Assembly: GCA_028817225.1 (NCBI GenBank)
Contig: JAPPQC010000030.1
Span: 1 to 46,388 of the forward strand
Reading direction: 5' to 3'
DNA: 46,388 bases
Origin: Gammaproteobacteria bacterium
GTDB taxonomy: Bacteria > Pseudomonadota > Gammaproteobacteria > Poriferisulfidales > Oxydemutatoraceae
Shown here: one piece after another, positions 35,486 through 43,023 of the stretch
Position numbering within the stretch: the first letter of the stretch is position 1
Layout: each line of letters begins with the position of its first letter
The notes under the pieces: model-generated
Told to the model about the DNA's origin: nothing
The model's database searches: none
Seen by the model: the letters and a program-made list of their open reading frames with translations, nothing else
Program-made: the position numbers and the translations under genes

Positions 35486-36585
35486 CGGCGTTGCTGACAG
35501 CCGCCGCCGCGCGCGGGCCGGCGGCGCGCATCGGCCTGGCGCTGTTTGTCGCGCTCTTTTTCGCCTACCTGTTCGGGCCGCTGGTGCTGATGGGCATGAC
35601 CGCGTTCAACAGTTCGGCCTTTCCGCGAGTGTCGCCGTGGGAGTGTTTCTCGGTCGAGTGGTTCGAGGTGCTGGCCGCCGACAAGGCGCTGATGGAGGGC
35701 CTGCGCAACAGCGTCGTCATCGGCCTCGGCGTGGTCGCGCTGGCGGTGCCGACCGGCCTCGCCGGCGCGCTGATGCTGATGCAGATCGGCGAGCGCGCGC
35801 GCCCGTGGTATTACACCGTGGTCATCTCCCCCATCCTGATTCCCGGCGTGGTGCTCGGCATTTCAACGCTTCTGTTCTGGGATCGCATCGGCGCGATGTT
35901 CGGCGCCGGCCACAAGACCTTTTTCTACGACGGCGTGTTTCTGACCGTCATCGGCCAGGCGACCTTCATCTCGGCGTACTGCATGCTGGTGTTCATCTCG
36001 CGCTTGCAGCGCTTTGATCCGGTGCTGCACGAGGCGGCGCTGGATCTCGGCGCGACGCCTGTGCAGGCTTTTCGCAGGGTGCTGCTGCCGTTTCTGAAGC
36101 CTGCCATCGCCTCCGCCGCGGTGCTGGCGTTTCTCGCGTCGTTTGAGAACTACAACACCACCGTGTTCACGATTGTCTCCGAGAGCACGCTGACAACGGT
36201 GCTGGCGGGCAAGGTTCGCTACGGCATCAACCCCTCAATCAGCGCGCTGGCGGTGGTGGTTGTCGCCGTCACGCTGTTCTTTGCGGCGGTGTTCGAGGTG
36301 GTCCGGCGGCGCGGGCGAAGGGCCGCCGCCGAATCGGAAAAAACCGCGCGCAACCCGCCGCGTCGTTCGCGCACGCGCAAGAAACCGCTGCTGCTGGAGC
36401 CGGCGCTGCTGTTGATTCTGGTCGTGTTTGTCGCGGGCATCGGCACCGCGTGGTTCGCGGGCAGCGTCGGCCTGGAGGAATGCAAGGCCGCGGTGCTGGA
36501 GGAAAAACGCCGCGACGCCGAAGAGCGCGTGCGCACATTCCAGCAGCGCCGCATGTTCCGCCGCGCCGCGCCGGCAACGGATTAA
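35482..36585 (+). CDS. Polyamine-type ABC transporter permease (PotC/PotI type) with C-terminal extension
   Basis: Second permease. The protein is 367 aa against about 260-280 for PotC/PotI. Six transmembrane segments and the EAA loop (EAALDLGATPVQAFRRVLLPFLKPAI) make up the normal part (1 to about 275). After an Arg-rich link (RRRGRRAAAESEKTARNPPRRSRTRKK, written here in part only as its pattern of basic runs) comes a seventh hydrophobic helix (PALLLILVVFVAGIGTAWF) and a charged helical tail, an addition not usual in this family. Confidence 0.9.
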   Translation: MTALLTAAAARGPAARIGLALFVALFFAYLFGPLVLMGMTAFNSSAFPRVSPWECFSVEWFEVLAADKALMEGLRNSVVIGLGVVALAVPTGLAGALMLMQIGERARPWYYTVVISPILIPGVVLGISTLLFWDRIGAMFGAGHKTFFYDGVFLTVIGQATFISAYCMLVFISRLQRFDPVLHEAALDLGATPVQAFRRVLLPFLKPAIASAAVLAFLASFENYNTTVFTIVSESTLTTVLAGKVRYGINPSISALAVVVVAVTLFFAAVFEVVRRRGRRAAAESEKTARNPPRRSRTRKKPLLLEPALLLILVVFVAGIGTAWFAGSVGLEECKAAVLEEKRRDAEERVRTFQQRRMFRRAAPATD

Positions 36586-36637
36586 CAATCCGCCCGTTTT
36601 GCTGTACAATGGCCCCCTGCACTTTCCCCCAACCACC

Positions 36638-39502
36638 ATGCGACCGGAACAAATCAAAGCCGATCGCCGCTTGCGTACGCGCGTCAAAATTCTGGGCAGC
36701 CTGCTGGGCGATGTCATCAAGGAACAAAGCGGCGAACCCGTGTTCAGCGCCGTCGAAAGACTGCGCCGCGGGTTCGTGTCGCTGCGAAAAGCCGACAACC
36801 GCAAAAAGCGCGACCGCCTGCTGAAGTACATCGCCGGCCTCGACCTGGAGACGCTGAACTGGGTCATCCGCGGCTTCTCGATGTATTTCAGCCTGGTCAA
36901 TGTGGCCGAGGAAATCGCGCGCCACCACCGCTTCAGCCAGGCCGCGCTGAACCCCGGACAGGGGAGCGCGCGCGGCGGCGGCTCCATCGAGGGCGCGCTG
37001 ACGGCGCTGCGCGACAACGGCGTCAGCGGCGAGGAATTGCAGGCACTGCTGAACCGGCTGAGCTACATCCCGGTGTTCACCGCGCACCCGACCGAGGCTA
37101 GGCGGCGCACCATCATGCACCTGCTGGACGGCATCCTGAACACCGTGCGCGAACTGGAGACGCAGCGCGACAGCGCGTCGAAGGACATTATCATCGGCAA
37201 ACTGAAGGGGCAGATACAGGTGCTGTGGAAAACCGACGAGATGCGCCTCAACAAGCCGACGGTCGAGGCCGAGGTCAGGAACGGACTGTATTACTTCAAG
37301 GCGTCGCTGTTTGAGGCGGTGCCGCAAACCTACCGCAACCTGGAGGCCGCCGCCGCCCGCATCTACCCGGACGACGACATCACGGTGCCGAGTTTCATCC
37401 GCTTCGGCTCGTGGATCGGCGGCGACCGCGACGGCAACCCGTATGTGACGCCCGAGGTCACGCGCAAGACGGTGCGGGTGCAGGCGGAGGAGGTGATCGG
37501 CGAATACGACCGGCGCCTCGACGAACTGACCGGCATACTGGCGCACTCCAACAACCTGGTCGAGGTCTCGGAGAACTTCATCCTGCTGCAGGAGCGCGAC
37601 CGCCCGATTGCGCGCCTCGCCTTCGAGGGCGCCGACACCGACTTCACCAAGGAGCCGTACCGCCGCAAGATTTCCGTCATGCGCTACCGGCTGAAGCAAA
37701 CGCTCGGGCGCATCCGCGCGGGCGGCGACGGCGAACACGCCTACCGCAGCGTGCACGAATTTCTCGACGACCTGCGCTCGATTGACGAATCACTGCGCCA
37801 CCACGGCGACGACCGCGTCGCCGACGCCGAACTGCGCGACCTGACACGCCTGGTCGAGACCTTCGGCTTTCATCTGGCGCGGCTCGATGTGCGCGAGGTA
37901 TCCACGCGGCACGCGCTGGCCGTCGCCGAAATCGCGCGCCAGTGGAACTGCGAAAACTACGCCGGCCTGTCCGACGAGGAACGCACCGCCTTCCTGACCG
38001 AAAAACTGCAAGCGCCGGCACTGCCGCCGCTCAACGACGACCAACTCGGCGACGACGCGCGGCGCGTTGTCGAGGTGTTTCACTGCGTCGCGCAGATTCA
38101 CCGCGAAGTCGGGCGCAACGCGATTGGGCGTTATGTCATCTCAATGACGCGCCATGCGAACGATGTGCTTGAAGTCATGCTGCTCGCCAGGCTGGCCGGG
38201 CTGGTCGGCCCCGGCGACGGCGGCGCCAGCGGCAACGGCGGCAACGGCAACGGCGGCGGTGCGTTCTGCCACTTGCAGCCGTCGCCGCTGTTCGAGACGA
38301 TAGACGACCTCGACGGCGTCCGGCAGACGCTGGAAGACCTGTTCACCAACCCCGCCTACAAGGCGCTGCTGGCGGCGTCCGGCAACCTGCAGGAAATCAT
38401 GCTCGGCTATTCCGACTCGTGCAAGGACGGCGGCATTCTGGCCTCGACCTGGGGGCTTTACCAGGCGCAGAAAGGCATCACCAGCCTGGCGGTCAAGCAC
38501 AATGTCGTGTGCCGCCTGTTCCACGGGCGCGGCGGCACGGTCGGGCGCGGCGGCGGCCCGACCTACCGCGCCATCACATCGCAGCCGCCCGGCACCGTGC
38601 ACGGACAGATCAAGATTACCGAACAGGGCGAGGTGCTTTCGTTCAAATACAGTTACAGGGAAACCGCGAGTTACCAGCTCTCAACCTCGATTTCCGGGCT
38701 GCTCGAAGCCAGCCAGCACCTGGCGATGGCGCACCGCCTGGACCTGAAGTCAAAGCCGAAGGACGAACAGGCCCATCTCGAGATCATGACCGAACTTGCG
38801 CACCTCGGCGAACGCAGTTACCGCGAACTGATTGACGAGACCGACGGCCTGCTCGACTACTTCTACGAGGCCACGCCGGTGCTTGAAATCGGCGAGATGA
38901 GCATCGGCTCGCGCCCGACGCACCGGCGCGGCGGCGACCGCTCGCGCCAGTCCATCCGCGCGATTCCGTGGGTGTTCGGCTGGTCGCTGTCGCGCCACAC
39001 GCTGCCGGCGTGGTACGGCCTCGGCACCGCGCTGGAAAGTTACGCCGGCGCCGCGCCCGGCAACTTCGACAAACTGCAATCGCTCTACGACAACTGGCCG
39101 TTCTTCCACAACCTGATGGAGAATGTGCAGATGGCGCTGTCAAAAGCCAACATGGCGACCGCGCACGAATACGCCGGCCTTTGCAGCGACCGGGAAACCG
39201 CCGACGCAATCTACCGCCGCATCGAGGCCGAGTACCGCAAGACGGTGGCCTTCGTCCTCAAAATCAGCCGCTGCGAACAACTGCTTGCAAACCAGGGAAC
39301 GCTGATGCTGTCGCTGCAAAGACGCGACCCGTACCTCGACCCGCTGAACCACATCCAGTTGTCGCTGATTCGCCGCTACCGCTCCGCCTACCTGAAACAA
39401 CGCGCCGACGACGAAACCACCGCCCCCATGGAAAACGAACCCCTGTCCCTGGTCCTGCGCTCCATCAGCGCCATCGCCATCGGCATGAGAAACACCGGCT
39501 GA
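36638..39502 (+). CDS. ppc: Phosphoenolpyruvate carboxylase
   Basis: Anaplerotic enzyme making oxaloacetate from PEP and bicarbonate. The protein is 954 aa (E. coli 883). Catalytic His is in FTAHPTEARRRT; other signatures are GSWIGGDRDGNP, GYSDSCKDGG, the glycine loop FHGRGGTVGRGGGPT, and the C-terminal NTG, which is conserved at the enzyme's active end. A Gly/Asn-rich insert (GGASGNGGNGNGGG, about 38219-38262) precedes the HLQPSPLFETIDDL segment. ATG 36638 is the family start; upstream residues read into the permease gene. A weak TACAAT -10 lies at 36605-36610. Confidence 0.96.
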   Translation: MRPEQIKADRRLRTRVKILGSLLGDVIKEQSGEPVFSAVERLRRGFVSLRKADNRKKRDRLLKYIAGLDLETLNWVIRGFSMYFSLVNVAEEIARHHRFSQAALNPGQGSARGGGSIEGALTALRDNGVSGEELQALLNRLSYIPVFTAHPTEARRRTIMHLLDGILNTVRELETQRDSASKDIIIGKLKGQIQVLWKTDEMRLNKPTVEAEVRNGLYYFKASLFEAVPQTYRNLEAAAARIYPDDDITVPSFIRFGSWIGGDRDGNPYVTPEVTRKTVRVQAEEVIGEYDRRLDELTGILAHSNNLVEVSENFILLQERDRPIARLAFEGADTDFTKEPYRRKISVMRYRLKQTLGRIRAGGDGEHAYRSVHEFLDDLRSIDESLRHHGDDRVADAELRDLTRLVETFGFHLARLDVREVSTRHALAVAEIARQWNCENYAGLSDEERTAFLTEKLQAPALPPLNDDQLGDDARRVVEVFHCVAQIHREVGRNAIGRYVISMTRHANDVLEVMLLARLAGLVGPGDGGASGNGGNGNGGGAFCHLQPSPLFETIDDLDGVRQTLEDLFTNPAYKALLAASGNLQEIMLGYSDSCKDGGILASTWGLYQAQKGITSLAVKHNVVCRLFHGRGGTVGRGGGPTYRAITSQPPGTVHGQIKITEQGEVLSFKYSYRETASYQLSTSISGLLEASQHLAMAHRLDLKSKPKDEQAHLEIMTELAHLGERSYRELIDETDGLLDYFYEATPVLEIGEMSIGSRPTHRRGGDRSRQSIRAIPWVFGWSLSRHTLPAWYGLGTALESYAGAAPGNFDKLQSLYDNWPFFHNLMENVQMALSKANMATAHEYAGLCSDRETADAIYRRIEAEYRKTVAFVLKISRCEQLLANQGTLMLSLQRRDPYLDPLNHIQLSLIRRYRSAYLKQRADDETTAPMENEPLSLVLRSISAIAIGMRNTG

Positions 39503-39524
39503 CAAAGCCGGTCAGCAAAGTCCG

Positions 39525-40859
39525 TCAAACACGCAAATCGTCGCGGGCGCGGACGGCGACGCAGCCGAAGCGTTTTTGCAGGCGGTGCAGGGCGCGTTCG
39601 CCGAGTTCGAATTGCAGTGTCCAGCCCTCGCCGGGGTCGTAGCGTTCGCTCAGGACGCTGCCGTTGTCGTAGAGGAAGGCGCGCAGGGCGGGGGCGGCGA
39701 CCGGCACGCGCAACTGCCAGGCGCGGCGGCGCGGCGCCAGTTCGTCCTGGACGGCCTGTTTCAGCAGGTTGATGCCGCGGCGTGAGCGCGCCGACAGGCG
39801 CACGGCGGCGGCGCGTTCGCCGTTGCCGCCGAGCAGGCCGGGGGCGTCGCCGGTGAGGTCAATCTTGTTGAAGACATTGATTTTCGGTATCTCCGACGCG
39901 CCGATGGCGGCGAGCACCGATTCAACCTGTGCGCGGTGGCCGGCGCAGTCCGGGTCGGAGGCGTCCTCGACATGCAGAATCAAATCGGACTGGCGCACTT
40001 CCAGCAGCGTCGCGTTGAACGCCTCGACCAGTTCGTGCGGCAGGTCGCGGATGAAGCCGACGGTGTCGCTGACCAGCACCGCGCCGCCCGGCAGTTCAAG
40101 CCGGCGCACCAGCGGGTCGAGCGTCGCGAACAGGCGTCTTTCACCGGCGACACCGGCGCCGGTCAACGCGCTGAACAGCGTGGATTTGCCGGCGTTGGTG
40201 TAGCCCACCAGCGCGATGGAAAACAGCGCGTTCTTGCGGCGGCGCCTTCTGCGCTGCTCGCGCTGGCGCTTGATGCCCTCCAGTTGGCGGGCGACGCTGC
40301 CCATGCGCCGGCGCAGCAGGCGGCGGTCGGTTTCCAGTTGTTTCTCGCCGGGGCCTCTGAGACCGATGCCGCCCTTCTGCCGCTCCAGGTGGCTCCAGCC
40401 GCGCACCAGGCGCGTGGACAGGTATTCCAGTTGCGCCAGTTCAACCTGGAGTTTGCCCTCGTGCGACTGCGCCCTTTGCGAGAAGATGTCGAGTATCAGG
40501 CCGGTGCGGTCGAGCACCCTCGCCTGGATGCGGCTTTCCAGGTTGCGTTCCTGACGCGGCGTCAGGTCGTGGTCCACAATCAGCAGGCGCACATCATGGT
40601 CGCCGACCCATTGCCTGATTTCGTCGGCCTTGCCGCTGCCGATGAAATAACGCGGGTCGGGCCGCGCGCGGCGCGCACCCATCAAACCGCGCGCATCAAC
40701 GCCCGCGGACGCCGCCAGTTCGGCGAACTCGTCAAGATCGCGCCGCCCGTCCGGCGCGCCGACGGCAACCGACAGCAGCAGCGCCGCACCGCGGTTCGCG
40801 CCGGGCGCGCCCGTGTCCATCATCGTTTCTATCGTGGGCGTCCCCATCGCCTCCATCAT
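39525..40859 (-). CDS. hflX: GTPase HflX
   Basis: Ribosome-associated GTPase that rescues or splits stalled ribosomes. The protein is 444 aa. The N-terminal HflX domain has FIGSGKADEIR and LELQVELAQLEYLSTRL-type helices; the GLRGPGEKQLETDRR linker follows. The G domain carries GYTNAGKS (219-226), a DTVGFIRDLPHELVEAF switch and NKID. The first residues MMEAMG lie in a 36-bp repeat duplicated at 41655. It is probably co-transcribed originally with the Nudix-ThiE gene upstream. Confidence 0.95.
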   Translation of the reverse strand: MMEAMGTPTIETMMDTGAPGANRGAALLLSVAVGAPDGRRDLDEFAELAASAGVDARGLMGARRARPDPRYFIGSGKADEIRQWVGDHDVRLLIVDHDLTPRQERNLESRIQARVLDRTGLILDIFSQRAQSHEGKLQVELAQLEYLSTRLVRGWSHLERQKGGIGLRGPGEKQLETDRRLLRRRMGSVARQLEGIKRQREQRRRRRRKNALFSIALVGYTNAGKSTLFSALTGAGVAGERRLFATLDPLVRRLELPGGAVLVSDTVGFIRDLPHELVEAFNATLLEVRQSDLILHVEDASDPDCAGHRAQVESVLAAIGASEIPKINVFNKIDLTGDAPGLLGGNGERAAAVRLSARSRRGINLLKQAVQDELAPRRRAWQLRVPVAAPALRAFLYDNGSVLSERYDPGEGWTLQFELGERALHRLQKRFGCVAVRARDDLRV

Positions 40860-40876
40860 ACCAGCCTTGTCAGGCG
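40841..40876. repeat. 36-bp direct repeat, copy 1
   Basis: This copy spans the start codon of hflX and its upstream region. Its sequence is identical to 41655-41690. Read on the minus strand it ends with the hflX start ATGATGGAGGCG. See copy 2. Confidence 0.9.
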
Positions 40877-40954
40877 GCGTCTCGCCCGCGCCGCCGTGGA
40901 AACGAAAAACTCCGTGCCAAAACGCGGTAACCGATTAATCCGTGTGCATGACTA

Positions 40955-41581
40955 TCACGCTGCCGGACGGCGCGACAGGTCAAGCGCAGCCGAACTGCGT
41001 GGCGGCGCAAGTTCGTGACCGGGATTGGAAGGCGCCCGGAAGGTGATTGCTTCGTAATAATCGTCCAGTGAGACAAAGGCGCCGTTGGCTTCCGCCCATT
41101 CCCGCATTCTCCGGTTGCAGGAGTGCGCCCACGACAAGACTTCGATTCTCCAGTTGCGCCCATGCATCCGCTCCAGCGTACTGTGAAAGCCCCGGCCTTC
41201 AATATAGCCGGCGCCATCACCGGTCAGCAGTGTGACAACGCCGGGATTGCCGTTGTAATCTAGACCGTCCTCCAGCATACGCAATTGCAGCCACTGGTCG
41301 GGAGTTCCCTGTTCTCCACGGTCCGGGGCGCCCCGGTCAAACAGATTAACCTCCACACCCCGGTTTTCCATCCGGTTCCAGAGCTGGCGCATTTCCGGCG
41401 GCACGGAACCGGCGGCAACGGCTTTCTCCAGCGTGCGATCGGCATGTGCCAGGCGCAGCATATTGTCAAAATTAATGCGAATCAGATAGCGGGCGCCGGG
41501 GGTGGCTTCTTTTTCCTCGGCAAGACGCTGTGCCTCATGAAAAATATTGGAATTGTCCCAATAAATGAATACACCGCTCAT
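40955..41581 (-). CDS. NYN-domain (PIN-like) putative ribonuclease
   Basis: A 208-aa protein of the NYN/LabA-like nuclease family. The acidic active site is suggested by YWDNSN (D9), ML-DGLDYN, LLTGDGAGYIEGRGF and SLDDYYEAITF; the family lies in the PIN-fold group of RNA-cutting enzymes. The last roughly 25 residues are basic and disordered. ATG 41581 has GAGGT 6 nt upstream. It lies between two 36-bp repeats, separating hflX from its likely former operon partner. RNase activity is inferred from family. Confidence 0.85.
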   Translation of the reverse strand: MSGVFIYWDNSNIFHEAQRLAEEKEATPGARYLIRINFDNMLRLAHADRTLEKAVAAGSVPPEMRQLWNRMENRGVEVNLFDRGAPDRGEQGTPDQWLQLRMLEDGLDYNGNPGVVTLLTGDGAGYIEGRGFHSTLERMHGRNWRIEVLSWAHSCNRRMREWAEANGAFVSLDDYYEAITFRAPSNPGHELAPPRSSAALDLSRRPAA

Positions 41582-41654
41582 TGCAATACCTCGTTGTTGC
41601 GTCGCTTCAGCGACTTGGCGACTCTCAGTGTATCATGCCGAATACCAATACACA

Positions 41655-41690
41655 TCCCCATCGCCTCCATCATACCAGCCTTGTCAGGCG
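41655..41690. repeat. 36-bp direct repeat, copy 2
   Basis: This copy is identical to 40841-40876. It overlaps the stop codon of the Nudix-ThiE gene (41684-41686) and carries a duplicated stub of the hflX start (minus strand ATGATGGAGGCG). The NYN module between the copies is 778 bp. The repeats look like a duplication made when the module was inserted. Confidence 0.9.
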
Positions 41691-42751
41691 TCGCGCCACA
41701 ATCCGCGGATGGCGGCGATGCCGTGGCCGCCGTGACGACGGCACAGCACGACATCGCGCGGCTCCATGCCGCCGAGTGCATAGACGGGCAGCGGCAAATC
41801 GGCGATGAGCGCGGCGAAAGCGGGCCATCCGAGCGGCGCGGCGCCGGCGTGGCTCGGCGTCGCCCGCACCGGCCCCAGCACCGCGAAGTCGGCGCCGACA
41901 GCGACGGCGGCCTGCAATTCGCGCGCGTTGTGGCACGAGGCCGCAAACCAGCGGTCGGCGGGCACCGGTCTGTTGCGACATTGCAGCAAGGCGGTGGCGC
42001 TGAGGTGAATGCCGGCAAATGCTGCTTTGTTGCCAGCGCCGCCGCTGCCGTCATCAATGCCGCCATCACTTCCGACGCCACCACCATCATCGACACCAGC
42101 ACCAACACCGCCAACACCGGCACCACCGGCATTGACACCGCGGTTATGCAGCAGAACTTTCGCGCCGAAGGCGGCGGCCTCGTCTGTCATCTCGCGTGCG
42201 ACCTCCGCGCAGGCGGCGTCATCGAGGCGCTCATCTCTCAACACGGCAAGACGCACGCCGTTTTGAAGCGCACGCCGGAAACAGCGGATAAAATGCCAGC
42301 GGTCGCCGACGACGGGGGTAATCAGGTAGTGGTCGGGCAGACGCAGCGCGTTGATGATGACGCGGCTTGCGGGCGGAAAATCGGCGGCGCGCAGCGCGCC
42401 CGTCGGCACCCAGCGCGCATCGCCGCGCACATCGCCGTCAAACGAACGCACCGTGAACACATCGAAATGCAGGCGGCGGTCGCCGTAATCCCAGTTGAAG
42501 CGAATCAGCGGGCGGGCGTCGCGCGCTGTCAGGCCGGTTTCCTCCGCCAGTTCGCGCGCAACGGCCTGCGCGGAGGACTCGCCCGGCTCGACCTTGCCGC
42601 CCGGAAACTCGCACAAACCGCCCTGGTGCACACCGCGCGGACGCCGCGACACCAGCACCGAATCACCGCGCCGGACAACGGCGATTGCAACCGGAATCAG
42701 ACGGGAATCCGGCAAGTCATTCGCGCCCGGTGTGTCTGGTTGCTGTTGCAA
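41684..42751 (-). CDS. mutT: Nudix hydrolase fused to ThiE/TenI-like domain
   Basis: A 355-aa fusion like the MutT/ThiE proteins of Pseudomonas. The N-terminal Nudix domain has the box GGKVEPGESSAQAVARELAEETGL and probably hydrolyses oxidised nucleotides such as 8-oxo-dGTP. The C-terminal half is a thiamine-phosphate-synthase/TenI-like barrel (AAFAGIHLSATALL, AVGADFAVLGPV, LPVYALGGM). A 33-residue Gly/Val/Asp-rich insert (about residues 206-239) interrupts the barrel. I use TTG 42751 as start, but an ATG is lacking and the true start is unsure. The stop lies inside the 36-bp repeat. Confidence 0.88.
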   Translation of the reverse strand: MQQQPDTPGANDLPDSRLIPVAIAVVRRGDSVLVSRRPRGVHQGGLCEFPGGKVEPGESSAQAVARELAEETGLTARDARPLIRFNWDYGDRRLHFDVFTVRSFDGDVRGDARWVPTGALRAADFPPASRVIINALRLPDHYLITPVVGDRWHFIRCFRRALQNGVRLAVLRDERLDDAACAEVAREMTDEAAAFGAKVLLHNRGVNAGGAGVGGVGAGVDDGGGVGSDGGIDDGSGGAGNKAAFAGIHLSATALLQCRNRPVPADRWFAASCHNARELQAAVAVGADFAVLGPVRATPSHAGAAPLGWPAFAALIADLPLPVYALGGMEPRDVVLCRRHGGHGIAAIRGLWRDA

Positions 42752-42933
42752 CCTTTGTCAAAACAGGACGGCATTGTCTGAACAAGCGATGGCGGAGCAC
42801 CCTGCTCTGCGGCAGGGGAAAAGTGAGAGCGGGCCAGCATAACTCGGAACATCTTCCTCCAGTTCCTTGCGGAGACTGAAGGCTGCACTGGGCTCTTGCA
42901 AACCAGTACTCTTTTACACCCGCTCTTGCCCGG

Positions 42934-42964
42934 ATTATACCACCCGCCTGCGGCTTTCCGTCAA
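42934..42964 (-). promoter_or_regulatory. Possible promoter of the Nudix-ThiE gene
   Basis: Minus strand TTGACG (42964-42959), a 19-bp spacer, and a perfect TATAAT (42939-42934). Predicted start near 42927 would give a leader of about 175 nt. The -35 overlaps the terminator hairpin of the upstream surface-protein gene. The 272-bp gap holds no other gene I can support. Confidence 0.5.
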
Positions 42965-42975
42965 GCCGCAGGCGG
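42944..42975 (-). terminator. Strong hairpin after the surface-protein gene
   Basis: A 13-bp perfect stem, CCGCCTGCGGCTT with its complement, and a 6-nt loop, 48 bp past the stop at 43024. There is no U-run, and the promoter TATAAT follows 5 bp later. Confidence 0.55.
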
Positions 42976-43023
42976 CGCCATAACACGCCGCGCCGCCAGG
43001 CGCGTTTGACAACAGTGTGCAGA

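Noticed and set aside
42697..42888. Small minus-strand frame upstream of the Nudix-ThiE gene (possible start 42852 with GGAGG)
   Set aside because: It overlaps the Nudix-ThiE start in another frame and has no conserved features; a decent ribosome site alone is not enough.
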